64,000 nucleotides of DNA from Zygnema cylindricum (lineage: Eukaryota; Streptophyta; Zygnematophyceae; Zygnematales; Zygnemataceae): contig JBBHKE010002698.1 of the NCBI GenBank assembly GCA_037447655.1, positions 62,001 through 126,000 on the forward strand, written 5' to 3'. The position numbers were made by a program, and so were the translations under genes. The notes beneath the pieces are model-generated. The model did not search any database, was not told the origin of the DNA, and saw nothing but the letters and a program-made list of their open reading frames with translations. Below are positions 53,901 through 64,000 of this stretch, piece after piece (positions within the stretch are counted from its first letter, which is position 1; each line of letters starts with the position of its first letter).

Positions 53901-56900
53901 TACTTCTCTTTCTTTCTTTCTTTCGTTCTTTCTTACTCACTTTTTTTCTTGCTTTCTTTCCTTCTTTGCAGTTGTCACATTCGGCATTTGTATGGGAATT
54001 TGTAGCCATTCCTTTTTATGGAAACTTTTGGGTAAACATCCTTTCATGTTAAAATTTGGTTATATGCCTTCCGTCATCCACAACTTTTATTGGATTTTCG
54101 GATGTTTCCTTCTCACACTATTTTTGTTACTCTATACGATCAAATTTTTTCGGTGGCCGAAATCAGCCGGTCTCGAATACAGACATCCGGTCAGAGCAAA
54201 TTTCTTTTTCTGCCCCTTTATTGCTGCCCTTTTTTTAGTGGAGGGGATGCCTTTATGGGTAATAGATTTTCTTCATCCGGGAAAAGAAGCTCATCCCATT
54301 TATCTTGTTTTTTTTATGGGACCGATTTTAATTCTCGATTTGCAAATTTTTGGAGAATGGATGATCGAAGGAGTCCATCGGTTAAGCTCCGTTGCAAATC
54401 CCACAACTCAGGTCAGTTTCAGTTTCAGTTTCCGTTGTGTTTAATAATTTCTATGTGAATTTCCGTTGACGTATTTCGACTTTCGGCTTACTGTAAAACA
54501 TGTTTCATTACTTTGCACCGCTTCTTTTATTTCACATTTTCCCTCCATCTCTCCTCCCACTTCTCCCTTCTCCTCCTCTCCACCCCTCTTTCTTCCCTCC
54601 TCTCTCTCTATCCCTCTCCCACCAGTTCACGGCTTCTCCCTTTTCCCTCTGTGGGCCCGGCCTCTCTCTCTCTTTTCAGAGACCGTTCTCAAAACTCCTC
54701 TCTCCCTCTCTCTCCCTGTCTCTGCCCCTCCCTCTTCAGATGTTGGTCATCGCTTAACTTTGTCGGCTCCGAAGTCTCCTCTCTCTGCTGCTTCCCCAAC
54801 CTCTCTCCCTCCCACTATCTTTCCCCCTCCCTTCACTCTCCCCCTCCCTTCACTCTCCCCCTCCCTCTCACTCCCTCCCTCCCCCTTCCCATAATCCCTC
54901 TCCCTCTCCCTCTCTCCCTCCCTAGATCGCCATCATCGGTAACTTTGTTGGCTCCAAAGTCTCCTCTCTCTGCGGTTTCCCCGACCTCTCGCTCTTTCTA
55001 TTCGCCGTCGGATCCGTCCATCAACTCACCGTCTTCGTGACGCTCTACCAGCGTCTTCCCGGAAGCTTCCCACTACCCTCCGAAATGCGGCCGTTGTTTT
55101 TTCTCATTGTGGCGCCTCCCTCCGCGGCCGCTCTTGCCTGGAGTGCCATAGGGGGAGGGGGAGGAGGAGAGGGGGGAGGTGGAGAGGGGAGAGGGGGAGA
55201 GGGAGGGGGAGGAGGGATGGACAAGTTCGCGAGAGGGTTGTTCTTCATCGGAGCGTTTTTGGGAGCGTTGATGGTAAGGAGGGGAGAGAGGGAAAGGAGG
55301 GGAGGGAGAGGAGGGAGAGGAGGGGGGGAAGGGAGGAGAGGGAGGGGATGTAGTAAAATTGAAGTGGCTTCTACACCAAATTTAGTGTGGATTTAATTTG
55401 GGTTTTAATTGTGAAGAAATGACAAGTATAAAAGGGAAAAATAGTAAGAACAAAAACAATGTGGTAGGGTGATATGGCGGATTATAGTCTACTGCTAATT
55501 TAGGTTTTAATTGTGAAGAAATGATAAGTATAAAAGGGAAAAATAGTAAGAACAAAAAAAATGTGGTAGGGTGATATGGCGGATTATAGTCTACTGCTCC
55601 CTTATTGTTATCAACATTAATTATGGTCTTTGTTTAAAAAAAGGTTCCTTTTTCTTTGGTAATTGACATTTAAAAATGTACTATTGGTATTCACTTTTCG
55701 AGATTTGGAAATGCAATTGATTTTAAATCGAAGGCTAGGAAAAAAATTTCTACAAATTATGACAACCTTTTTTTTCGGTTTTTAGGTTTTCGAGAAGATG
55801 AATGTATTAGAGTCATCCTCAATCTAGAATTTTCAAAGAAGTTTTCGGTTTTTCGACGGGTGATGGGAGTTTTCCTCTAAGTCTAAATGAATTGCCTTTG
55901 GAGTGGGAAGAGGAAGATGGGAAGAGGAGAGTCTTCGGTAAAGTGAAGGTTAGGAAATAGAGGTCTAAGATAGATAGTTTTTTTCTTTATTGCGAGAAAA
56001 GTACCAATAGTTTGTCTTAGTAAGGGATAGGAAAATGGACAAAATAGAGGGATTGGGAGTTACTTCTTAGGAGAAAAAGAGGTTAAGAGCTTAAGATAAA
56101 CTTGATGTCCAAAAGTGAATGTTGGAGTATCAATGTTGTCCATTTAGTAATCAGTAGATGGAGAGGAGTAGAGGGAGAGTAGAAGGAGAGAAGAAGAGGG
56201 AGAGAAGAAGAGGGAGGTAAGAAGAAGGAGAGAAATAGAGAGACGGAGAGTAGAGAGAGAGAGAAGAAGAGGGAGAGAAGAAGAGGGAGAGAAATACAGG
56301 GATAGGCCTCCAAGCAAGAATACAATAGTTTTCGTAACTTGTGAGAAATCAGTCATTTAATGAAATAGACATGAGATACCTTGGGATTAGTCTTCTTTAG
56401 GCTACTTTTCCATAAAATGGTGTCAAAATATCAACTACCAACAGTAATTATGGTGTAATTGTTTTTAATACTAACAATATAGACGATGTTTGAAACGAAA
56501 TTATCATTATTGCCTCCAAAATAGTCGTCTTACTCTAATAGCGAGGAAACATGTAGGGAGAGGGGAGAGGGGAGAGGGGAGAGGGGAGAGGGAAGGAATG
56601 CGGTTGAGAAAAAGAGGAAGGGGAAAAGGGAGCAGGGCTGGAAAGTGATGAAAGAGGATAGAGAAAAAAAGAAAAAAAGGTAGCGAGGAGGGTAAGGGGA
56701 GAGGGGAGAGGGAGAGGGGAGCGGAAGAGGGGAGGAAGGGAAGCTCTGAAAGATATGAGGGAGGCGGGGGGTGATGAAGAGACATATAGGGAAGAGGGAG
56801 AGGGTGAGGGAGGGGGAGAGTGAGAGGGAGTGGGAGGGTGAGAGGGAGGAGGGTGAGGGAGGAGGGTGAGAGGTAGAGGGAGAGGGAGGGGAGAGGGAGG

Positions 56901-58055
56901 GAGAAGGCGAGAGGGAGAGACCAAGAATTTAAACAGGTGATAAAAATAGCTTTACTTAGAAACAGTATTTTAATGTCAACAAGTGCTTACAATTGTAAGA
57001 ATACCTCTCTCTATTTTTTCAATTCGTATATTTGTATTTTTGAAAATTTTCTGACACTCACTTTTTGCTCTTTTTTTTTCTTTTGTCCTTTTGTGGGTGG
57101 GAAAATTCAGGCTCAAAATCATCGAGTTTTCTACAATTTAAGGTGTGTAATTATCAGAAGCCACCAAATTTTGTCCAATAAATCCTTTAATTCTCATTTC
57201 TTTATTTGTATCCAAAATTTAGTAGTGCGTATTTCTTCGCCTTTTTTTTTAAGTGATGAAATTTCCAATTATAACCACAAATTTATTCAACTGCCGCCTA
57301 AATATATCAAAACTTAACCGAAAACTATCGGTTGTAAGCCCGAAAAAATAAGAAAATTAAGAATACGGACACAGATTTTCGTCTCATGAATCGAATTTGT
57401 TTGTTCTATGTTCGATTACCGCTAAACCGAAAGCTAAGACTATACAATGTTGTTTAGAATGAGCTAAAAAACTTTACCATGAGTTTAAGAATTAATCCAA
57501 AACGGAGGAGAACCAAATATCAATAATAAATCTGAATCGTTGGATAGAACGGAATAGGAACCGCTGGAACCACAAAACCAAACACTAGAGGGAGGGAGGG
57601 AGGGGGAGGGGGGGAGGGGGGAAGAGGGAGAAGGAGAGGGAGAGGGAGAGATCAACACATGAATATTTCCGGCTCTATGTATTCTTATCTCTCCCTCTTT
57701 CTTCTTCCATCCTCTCCCTCTCTCCCTTCTCTCTCCCTCCCTCTCCCCCTCTTCCTCTCCCTCCTTTTCTCCCTAACTCTCTTCCTTTCCTTTCCTTCCC
57801 TTCCCTTGTAGGTTTTCCCTCGCCTGGTGGGCCTTTACCTTCCCTCTCAACGCCGTCTCCTGTGCCGCCCTTCTCTATGCGACGGTAACGGAAACGGCAT
57901 TCTCCGTTTTTCTCGCCGCTTTTTTGTCTTTTGTGGCGTCCTTGACGGTCATTTTTGTCACGGTGAGAACCTTCCTGGAAGTTGCCAAGGGGAACGTGTT
58001 CGTGGACGACCCGATCGTGGGGGAGTGTTGGGAGGGGAAGAGTGAGGGTTTATGA
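51244..58055 (+). CDS. SLAC1: SLAC1-type slow anion channel
   Basis: Plasma-membrane anion channel of the SLAC1/TehA family, which releases chloride, nitrate or malate; in seed plants SLAC1 drives guard-cell closure under ABA-activated kinases. Exons: 51244-52479, 53244-53451, 53972-54411, 54926-55273, 57111-57142, 57812-58055. They sum to 2508 nt and 835 aa, all in phase. Landmarks: PFLLRFSIVTFGICMGICSH (TM1), YRHPVRANFFFCPFIAALFL, VANPTTQIAIIGNFVGSKVS, FVTLYQRLPGSFPLP, FSLAWWAFTFPL. By alignment with Arabidopsis SLAC1 from memory, the gating Phe (F450) corresponds to F765 in WWAFTFPL. Exon 5 is only 32 nt. Oddities: a 412-residue first exon, over twice the usual N-terminus, with Glu/Arg-rich and Asn-rich low-complexity stretches; a Gly/Glu-rich insertion in the loop coded at 55148-55216; and a short C-terminus ending EGKSEGL. 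The start codon lies 24 bp after an assembly gap, so the true start is uncertain. Confidence 0.9.
51436..51575 (+). repeat. Translated GA-rich repeat in SLAC1 exon 1
   Basis: Purine-only text (gagagggaggaggagaggga type) reads in phase as an Glu/Arg/Gly-rich stretch. A second purine-rich block at 51899-52020 reads as further Arg/Glu repeats. No stop is introduced in the coding frame. Confidence 0.85.
51705..52110. promoter_or_regulatory. G-box/ABRE palindromes inside SLAC1 exon 1
   Basis: GCCACGTGGC at 51705-51714 and 52101-52110, plus the near matches ccacgtggc at 51798-51806 and gccacgtgtc at 51820-51829. All are in coding sequence. The same palindrome occurs three times in the divergent GST-like exon 1. 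A regulatory function is inference. Confidence 0.35.
53640..53965 (+). repeat. TTTC/TTCC simple-repeat array at the SLAC1 exon 3 acceptor
   Basis: About 320 bp of (tttc)n, (ctttt)n and (ttccc)n microsatellite runs up to tgcag|TTGTCAC at 53971/53972. The array takes the place of the polypyrimidine tract. Confidence 0.88.
54535..54925 (+). repeat. CT-rich tract with a copy of the SLAC1 exon 4 edge
   Basis: A 390-bp C/T-rich stretch fills the end of intron 3. Within it, 54733-54808 is a copy of the exon 4 acceptor and exon start: ttaactttgtcggctccgaa followed by gtctcctctctctgctgctt, against gtaactttgttggctccaaa followed by gtctcctctctctgcggttt in the exon at 54941-54985. Copy and exon are 188 bp apart. 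The copy has an in-frame TAA and a 1-nt offset, so it would not encode the channel if spliced. Confidence 0.83.
55148..55216 (+). repeat. Translated GGA/GGG repeat in a SLAC1 loop
   Basis: The sequence gggggagggggaggaggaga continues for about 69 bp in phase and codes for a Gly/Glu-rich stretch, between the helix ending AALAWSAI and the next one starting MDKFARGLFF. In other SLAC1 proteins this loop is short. A second, untranslated GA-rich tract begins right after the exon 4 donor (55274-55350). Confidence 0.82.
55394..55597 (+). repeat. 102-bp near-perfect tandem duplication in SLAC1 intron 4
   Basis: Unit 1 (55394-55495) and unit 2 (55496-55597) differ at only a few bases, for example gacaagtat/gataagtat and aaaacaatg/aaaaaaatg. 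This indicates a recent duplication. Confidence 0.92.
56160..56925 (+). repeat. GA-rich low-complexity blocks in SLAC1 intron 4
   Basis: Two purine-rich blocks, at 56160-56305 (gagggagagaagaagaggga type) and 56553-56925 (gagaggggagaggggagagg type), with a short ordinary stretch between. They are on the sense strand of the intron, with no coding signal. Confidence 0.8.
57588..57811 (+). repeat. GA tract followed by CT tract before SLAC1 exon 6
   Basis: Purine-rich 57588-57650 is followed by pyrimidine-rich 57688-57808, which runs straight into the exon 6 acceptor (ttgtag|GTTTTCC). The complementary composition could allow a hairpin in the pre-mRNA. Confidence 0.75.
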
Positions 58056-60127
58056 GAGGGAGGTAGAGAGAGAGAGGGAGAGGAGGGAGGGGGAGGGGGA
58101 GGAGAGGGAGGGGGAGAGAAAGACAGGATGGGGAGTGGAGATGGGAGAAGAGAGACAGGATGGGGAGTGGAGAGGGAGAGAGAGAGTAGCGGGGAAAGAG
58201 AGTGAGGAAGAGAGAGGGGTGTAAGAGAGAGGTGTAAGAGAAGGGGAGAGGGGAAGGGAGGGGGAGAGAGATGGGGAGGGAGAAGAGGAGAGGGGGAGAG
58301 GGAGAGAGGCGAGAGGGAGATAGAGGGAGAGAGGGGGGAAGAGATGGAAAGAGGGAGAGCGAGAGAGGGGAGAGCAGTGTTGCGTATTGAACTGGAATCG
58401 ACGATTTTCGATTTTCAATATTGAGGAGGATCTCTATTTGTACAGCTTTCAAATCTTGTCAACTTGCATATAATTTTAATTCTTGGTACCCCATTGAGGC
58501 ATTACCGAGAAAAAAAAAAATGGAAAGGTCAAAAATTTGACCTGTAAAGCCAAGAGCAACTAATAAACCCAAAAAACCCTAAAATTCCATAAAACTCTAA
58601 AACCCTGAAACTCTAAAACTCTAAAACTTTAGATACTCTAAAATCTCCTCAATACGGCCAAAAATGCAAAAAAAAAGCCTTGAAATATTTGGGAAAATAC
58701 ACCAAAGTCAAAATTATTTGATTAGAAGCAGGACTCCACAGAAGTGGCACGTAAAAGAAAAAAAAAAAGGTTTTTTCAACATTTTTGTTCTTTCTAAGCG
58801 TTCAAAATGTTATATTTATTGAAACCGAAAATGGGAAACCGTATATTGCGGTACAAAATTCGACAAAATCGGTACGTACCAATCTTCAAGTATTGATTTT
58901 GAAGATATCGAAGATATATATCTAAGGGATGTAAAATCGGCTCAAAATTAGTTCGGTACGCAACGCTATGGGAGAGAGGAAAGGAGAGAGAGAGGGAGAG
59001 AGAGGGAGAGCGAGGGAGAGCGAGGGAGAGAGATAAAATCTGTTTAATTTGTTGAATTTGGCGGACTTTGAGAACGATGATATAGATTAGATCCAGTTGT
59101 ATTAGTATTATTGTTATTTGTGTATAGATCTAATAATTTATTTTTGTCAATTCACTGTGTCGCAGTAAATTGATAAATAGTTTGTAGGGAGAACCAAAAA
59201 TAGTGTAGAATATGTGTGAGAAATGGTAAGTCGAGGAGAAGTTGCTTTAGTTTTATTCGGTGCTATTAGTATGATTAATGGAAGAAATTTTTAGGGCGTT
59301 AAGTATTGCAATTCTTTTGTTCTTTTGTTCTTTTGTTTAGCTGGTGTACTATCTAATTCAAATATTTTTTTTTGCGTTTTATCAAAAATAAGTGTTTGGG
59401 ATATGGAATTCACTGTTGTGAATTGTATTTTTGATATGGAGCACTCTTTTAGTTATATTCAATGAAAATAGTTAAACAAAAAGAGTAAACTATTGACACA
59501 AGGTTTAAAACAAAAGTAATATTCACAAAAGAAAAAACGGAAGAAAATAAAACAAAAAATAACAAACTTGAAATAAAACTCAGTTGCTTGCTACTAAAGT
59601 TGTAAAATCCGGCTATACTCATTCATTTATTTTTTTTGTTTGTTTTTTTATCCACTCTTAGTTCTGGTTTTCTTTCCCTTTTGGATACAAAATTTTATTA
59701 ATGGTACATAATATGCACTTCATCAAGAAAGAAGTTACTTTTGTTTTAATAACTTTATTTGATTTGTTCGTAGAATCTTCTAGTACTTCGTCTATAAAGA
59801 TCTTTTTTTATTGAAATGGAGCCGTTTCTAGTGTATCTGAGTATATAATACAAGTATCTTGCAAATAAAGTTTAAAAGGAAACAGACATTTGATACTTTC
59901 TTAGAAAATTAACAAAGCCATGCAAGAAAAAAAAAATGTTTCGAGTTTTATCTTGTTTATGGGCAATGTTTTGTCAAATTCCAAACACCAGCTCTAGGTT
60001 TTGCCTAAGTATAAATTGAAACTGCGTAAGAAACGCATTAAACGATAAACGTTTATTTCAAATTTTCAGCATTCTTTAGAATATTTCTTTTTGTTTGATA
60101 TTATTGTTTTATCAAATTACAGTACTG
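58056..60127. other. Intergenic, GA-rich at its left end
   Basis: Purine-rich tracts at 58056-58376 (SLAC1 3' flank) and 58975-59032. A degenerate ccctaaa/actctaaa stretch at 58570-58635 looks telomere-like but is irregular. The remainder is AT-rich and without a gene I can support. Confidence 0.5.
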
Positions 60128-60129
60128 TA

Positions 60130-60332
60130 CTATTCTGTAGAGTTTTTTTCTCCCCTTCAAACATCTTTTCTCCGTGCACATGTGCCGGATTGTCAATCGG
60201 CGACCGCCAATAGGAAGGCGAGAATCTTGCCTTCCAATAGCAACCATCGGATTAACAATCCGACAAGTGTGCACGAAGAAAAGATGCTTATAGTGGCAAA
60301 AAAAACATCAACACTATTAGCAGTTAGCGGTT
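60130..60332. mobile_element. MITE, CACACTTGTC-hairpin subfamily (copy 7)
   Basis: The interior gtgcacatgtgccggattgt ... aatccgacaagtgtgcacga forms a hairpin. The core aaggcgagaatcttgccttc is shared with the copies at 16731, 60586 and 61571. The termini are eroded. Confidence 0.65.
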
Positions 60333-60585
60333 TAGTCATCGGATGGACCACGTGGATTTTTTTGAGTAATCCATCTTTTTTACCATGGGGAAAAAAAGTG
60401 TTTCTGATTATTTTTTTTGGCCACGTGGATATTTTTCGACCATTGGTCCACTCATTTTTTAGTTAATTCCAAAGGTGGATTCGTACTACTGTAGATTTTT
60501 TACTTTTAGTGCGCACGAGTTAATAATATCTTTGTTCGCTACAAAACATTACACAGATACAGATAAAAGCGTTGACTGTACGGTA

Positions 60586-60792
60586 CACCGCGTATCGCTA
60601 TTAGTGCTGCCAAGTTTTTCGCCACTTAAAACAGCTTTTCTTCGTGCACACTTGTCCGATCATTACATGGAGACCGTCAATCAGAAGGTGAGAATCTTAG
60701 ACTTCAATCGCAACCGTCAGATCCATAAAATCCGACAGGAGTGCAGGGGGGAAAAGATAAAAAAACATTAACACTAATAGCAATACACGGTG
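60586..60792. mobile_element. TA-flanked MITE, CACACTTGTC-hairpin subfamily (copy 8, 207 bp)
   Basis: The ends are CACCGCGTATCGCTATTAGT and ...CTAATAGCAATACACGGTG, with TA at 60584-60585 and 60793-60794. This is the best-preserved member of the hairpin subfamily. Confidence 0.8.
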
Positions 60793-61176
60793 TAGCTATC
60801 GGAGGTACCCGACTTTGGAGCTATGTTCCGCCGTCGATATCGAATCGATTTCAGATCTTTTCGTACATCGAATCTTGGCATCAAAGAGTATTTCACCATT
60901 TCTGCATTGGAACGGAGAGCCAAAAGTAAGACGGACCGAGAACGTTTCCTCCCAAACAAAAAGCTCGACCTAACTTCTCCGTTCGGGCAGGTGAAAAAGG
61001 TTTCCGCCAATAGAAATGACATAAGTGTTAGGCCTAAAAAAAAAATGTCGGTCGCGTATACTTGACCTTTTCACGTCGCACCTTCCGAGAAACTAAAAAA
61101 GAACCTCAGAAAAAGACGGGGAAAAAAAAAATCAACAACACAAAGACTACAAAAACAAAAATCATGCCTTTCACAT

Positions 61177-61315
61177 CACCTTCGTATCACCTTCAAATCT
61201 CTTTCACATCACTTTCACATCACCTCCAGGTCATTTTGACATCATTTTCCCATCACCCTCACATCACTTTCAACGTCATGACATCACCTTCACATCACCT
61301 GCATATCGCTTTCAA
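61177..61315 (+). repeat. TTCACATCACC minisatellite
   Basis: About eleven degenerate 11-12-bp units of cttcacatcacc in direct orientation. Codon-like periodicity is absent. Confidence 0.75.
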
Positions 61316-61570
61316 AAACATTAGGTGTTTGTAAACTTTAGGTAGAAATTTTTCCACGGTTTTCTTTCTCGCGTACACTTTTCTAAAACTTTTGAATGCT
61401 GCCCGAATAGACACGTGCGCAGACACACGCCCGCGCCTCTAATTTGTTGGAAAAAGTGTACCGACGAGAATCGATTTTCTTCTCCGTTACCAATTATTGC
61501 ATACGACAGCCGACAAGGGAGGACTTTCCGTTTCAAAGGCGTAGAAACCCTAATCGCAAATCCGTTACCT

Positions 61571-61788
61571 TAACACAGTGTATCGCTTTTAGGGTTAATA
61601 ATTTTTCCGCAACTCAAAACATACTTTTCCCATACACAGTTGCCCGATTTTCAATCTGAGACCGCCAATCGGAAGCTGAGAATCTTAACTTTCAATCGTA
61701 ACCGTCAGATCCACAATGCGACAAGTGTGTACGGAGAAAAACGTTTTAAGAGATAAAAAAACATTAACACATAGCGATACAAGGTGTA
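61571..61788. mobile_element. MITE, CACACTTGTC-hairpin subfamily (copy 9)
   Basis: The left end taacacagtgtatcgctttta and the right end acacatagcgatacaaggtgta are diverged forms of the shared termini. The core ccgccaatcggaagctgaga and gcgacaagtgtgtacggaga match the subfamily. Confidence 0.7.
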
Positions 61789-62044
61789 GACTCTGCACAC
61801 GTGCGCATTGGATCTTCGTGTAATATTATGCAGACTGGACGTAATATTCCAATAAGTCCGTACGTCCGTACATCTATAATCGACTAGTTACTACGCCAAA
61901 TCCGTCAATCGCTATTGGCGTGGACGCCTACAGAACATCTCCGTATTTCACGGAACCAATCTCAGCCGTCCATTCAAATTCCACTATGGAAGTACACATC
62001 TCCAAAAAGATGCCATCATTCTATTCTCTCTTATTCTTCCTCCC

Positions 62045-64000
62045 ATGGCTCCTTTCCCTCTCTCCTCCCTCCCCCACTTCCCCCTCTCATTACCCTCCTC
62101 CCTCTCTCTCTCCCTCTCACTATCCCTCTCCTCACTGTCCCTCTCTCTCTCCCTCCTCCTCCTCCTCCTCCCTCCATGTCTCCCCTCTCCCCAATTCTCC
62201 TCTCCTCAATTCTCCATATCCTCCAGTGGCCGTATTCTGGACCTGTACGGACGCGAACGAATTTTCCACGGATTAAACGTTGTCGTCAAAGGTCCTCCCT
62301 GGAGTCCTCGCACCGACCAATTCGACGTACAAATGTCGGTGGCCGCGGATGACGTGGCGCTTCTCAGCAGTCTCGGAGTCAACGTCGTACGGCTGGGCGC
62401 CATGTGGCCAGGGCGTCGAACCGACACGAGGCGAATTAAATCGAACGTATTTGGACGAAATTCGTGGAATCGTACGGTCGCTCAGCGCCGCGGGAATATT
62501 CAGTTTGGTGGAAATGCACCAAGACGTATTTTCTTCCAGGTTTTGCGGAGAAGGCGTACCTTCGTGGCTTCTCGAACCTTCCTCGGCGCAAAATCCGGAA
62601 CGTTTTGGATTTTTCGAAAAAGACGACGAACTTAAAACGGACGGCGGAATTAAATTTTTCGACGGCCGGAGCGAATCCGACGGCAATCATCTGCCGGCGG
62701 ATGTAAAACTAAACCTAAATTCGAATTCGAATCCGAATTCAGATTCGGATTCGGATTCGAATTCGAATTCTGATTCGAATTCGCTAAACGAAGAAGGAGA
62801 CGAATATTCGCTTTTTCCGAAGATACTCCCTCAGGAATACGCTGTGACGTTTCCCGAACCGGTCGCTCGCCGATATCCGGTCGAATCAGAGAACGGCGAA
62901 ATCCAGCCGTCGATCGGCCTGTGTCTCAGCCACGTGTGGAGTTCGTACCATTTCAGTTTCGCGGTCGCGCGGAGTTACCAAGATTTGTACGACAATCGGT
63001 ACGGCTGGGCGGACGCTATGGCAAATTATTGGGCGAATACGGCCAAAACGCTACGTGACGAACCCGGAATTTTAGGTTATGAACTCATAAACGAACCTTG
63101 GGTCGGCGACCAATTCACCGATCCTCTTTTATTGGTTCCGGGATTTGCGGACCGTACAAATTTGCAGCCGTTCTACGACCGTTTACATGCGGCGATAATC
63201 CGTGAAGACTCGGCGCGCTTGATTTTTTTTGAATCCGTGACGTTTGAAAATGTTGGGAACGGGTTTTCGCACGTGCCGGGTGGTACGGAATTTTCGAATT
63301 CGAGTGTTTTGTCGTTTCATTACTATAGACCGCCAAATTTGGGAATCCAACAAACCTTTGTGGAGAGGGAGAGAGAGAGTAGAAGACTAAAATGTGGAGC
63401 TTTTTTAACGGAATTTGGGATTCCGGCGAGACCTTCGAGTCGAATGGGGTACAAAGGCGCTAACGACAAAAAATTAGAAAATGTTAGGAATAAAGGAAGG
63501 AGGAATTGGGGTTTTGGGGCAAGATTGGTACAAAAAGTGTTGAGAGAGAGAGGGAGGGGAGAGGAGGTTACGGAGGAGTGGTTGCAACAAGTGTTAAGGG
63601 AGAGAGAGGAGGGGAAAGGAGGAACGGAGGAAGAAGGAGAGAGAGAGGAGGGGAAAGGAGGAAAGGAGGAGGAAGGAGAGAGAGAGGAGAGGGAGAAGAT
63701 AATGGAAGTAGGACAACGTGAGGGACGAGTTAACGTGGAAGAAGAATCGAAAGGAGAGAGAGGAGCGAGAGGAGACATAGAACAAGGAGGAGACGGAGAA
63801 GAGAGAGACGAGAGTGGAAAGGGAGGAGGGAGAGTAGAGAGAGGGGAGAGAAAGTGGATGTGGGGAGAGAGTGAAAGGGAGACGGAGGAGGTAATGAATG
63901 CGGCGGACAAACATATTTTGTCGTGGATCGGATGGGAATATAAATCCTTTGTGAATAAGACAGGATCCAATTTTGGACCTTTCAATAACGACGGAACCGT
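62045..64000 (+). CDS. GH5 endoglycoceramidase-like glycosidase (partial, one apparent frameshift)
   Basis: A glycosyl hydrolase family 5 enzyme of the endoglycoceramidase group, which cleaves the glycan from glycosphingolipids or related glycolipids; the plant/algal substrate is not established. Recognisable order: DLYGRERIFHGLNVVVKGPP, LGVNVVRLGAMWPG, SLVEMHQDVFSSRFCGEGVP, SIGLCLSHVWSSYHFSFAVA, LGYELINEPWVGDQF (acid/base Glu in NEP), LSFHYYRPP, CGAFLTEFGIPARP (nucleophile Glu in TEFG), DKHILSWIGWEYKSF. The frame shifts at the GGG of 62411-62413: one G too many relative to the family's MWPGVEP. It could be a sequencing error or a real break. From there the frame stays open to the window end. 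The start is uncertain: ATG 62045 gives a Leu/Ser-rich, signal-like leader coded by CT repeats, but an acceptor (ctccag|T) at 62226/62227 could mean an upstream first exon. Low-complexity insertions are noted separately. Confidence 0.8.
62705..62795 (+). repeat. AATTCG/GATTCG hexamer repeat coding Asn-Ser/Asp-Ser
   Basis: About twelve hexamers (aattcg, aatccg, gattcg) are translated in phase to an alternating Asn/Asp-Ser run within the GH5 enzyme. The run lies between the substrate-cleft segments FFDGRSESDG and EEGDEYSLFPKI. It is absent, to my knowledge, from the core GH5 fold. Confidence 0.85.
63365..63890 (+). repeat. Translated GA-rich repeats in the GH5 enzyme
   Basis: A short purine run at 63363-63380 reads ERERES just after the sugar-site segment. 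A long one at 63538-63890 inserts roughly 120 Glu/Gly/Arg-rich residues between the nucleophile region (TEFGIP) and the DKHILSWIGW helix. No stop codon occurs in the coding frame across it. Confidence 0.82.

Noticed and set aside
53613-54009. Phe/Leu/Ser-rich small protein, or Lys/Arg-rich protein on the other strand
   Set aside because: Translation of a TTTC microsatellite at the SLAC1 exon 3 acceptor.
58050-58450. Pro/Ser/Leu-rich open frames on the minus strand
   Set aside because: Shadows of the GAGAGG repeat downstream of SLAC1; the same holds for frames at 56083-56924 and 63323-63985.

Overview
The window is eukaryotic nuclear DNA from a streptophyte (a land plant or charophyte-type green alga; I cannot name the species). 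The grounds are a plastid-targeted pyruvate dehydrogenase E1 alpha with a transit peptide, a SLAC1-type slow anion channel, GT-AG introns throughout, a Ty1/copia remnant and many plant-type MITEs. The DNA is AT-rich and full of simple repeats. Two assembly gaps (19647-20317 and 50493-51219) sit next to GA/CT-rich tracts.

Six protein-coding genes can be read exon by exon. For the first five, every junction keeps the reading frame: plastid PDH E1 alpha (minus, 8203-14292, 6 exons, 442 aa); a METTL21/Methyltransf_16-type SAM methyltransferase (minus, 17230-24152, 8 exons, 272 aa); an ankyrin plus BTB-like protein (plus, 35511-43153, 7 exons, 391 aa); a plastid GST-fold protein with an extra 219-residue C-terminal region (minus, 45396-48963, 5 exons, 514 aa); and a SLAC1 anion channel (plus, 51244-58055, 6 exons, 835 aa as modelled). 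The sixth is a glycosyl hydrolase family 5 endoglycoceramidase-like enzyme (plus, from about 62045 past the window end) with one apparent single-base frameshift. There is no operon logic; the GST-like and SLAC1 genes are divergent, and the ankyrin/BTB and GST-like genes converge.

From left to right: a copia RNase H tail with an LTR (1-909); an unidentified decayed reading frame split by a MITE (1145-2379); a MITE-rich stretch holding one PIF/Harbinger-like element inserted inside a copy of itself (4450-6018); the PDH gene; a MITE inserted in a direct repeat (15180-16300); the methyltransferase gene; a gene-poor stretch (24153-35510) with at least five DNA-transposon derivatives; the ankyrin/BTB gene; the GST-like gene; SLAC1; a repeat-rich spacer with more MITEs; and the GH5 gene.

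The most unusual signal lies in the introns. In four genes, short tandem or near-tandem copies of an exon edge, including its splice site, run out into the adjacent intron (seven junctions listed in the findings). Low-complexity arrays also abut many other exon borders, mostly pyrimidine-rich on the sense strand when upstream of an acceptor. The same purine-rich repeats are translated in phase inside SLAC1 and the GH5 enzyme.
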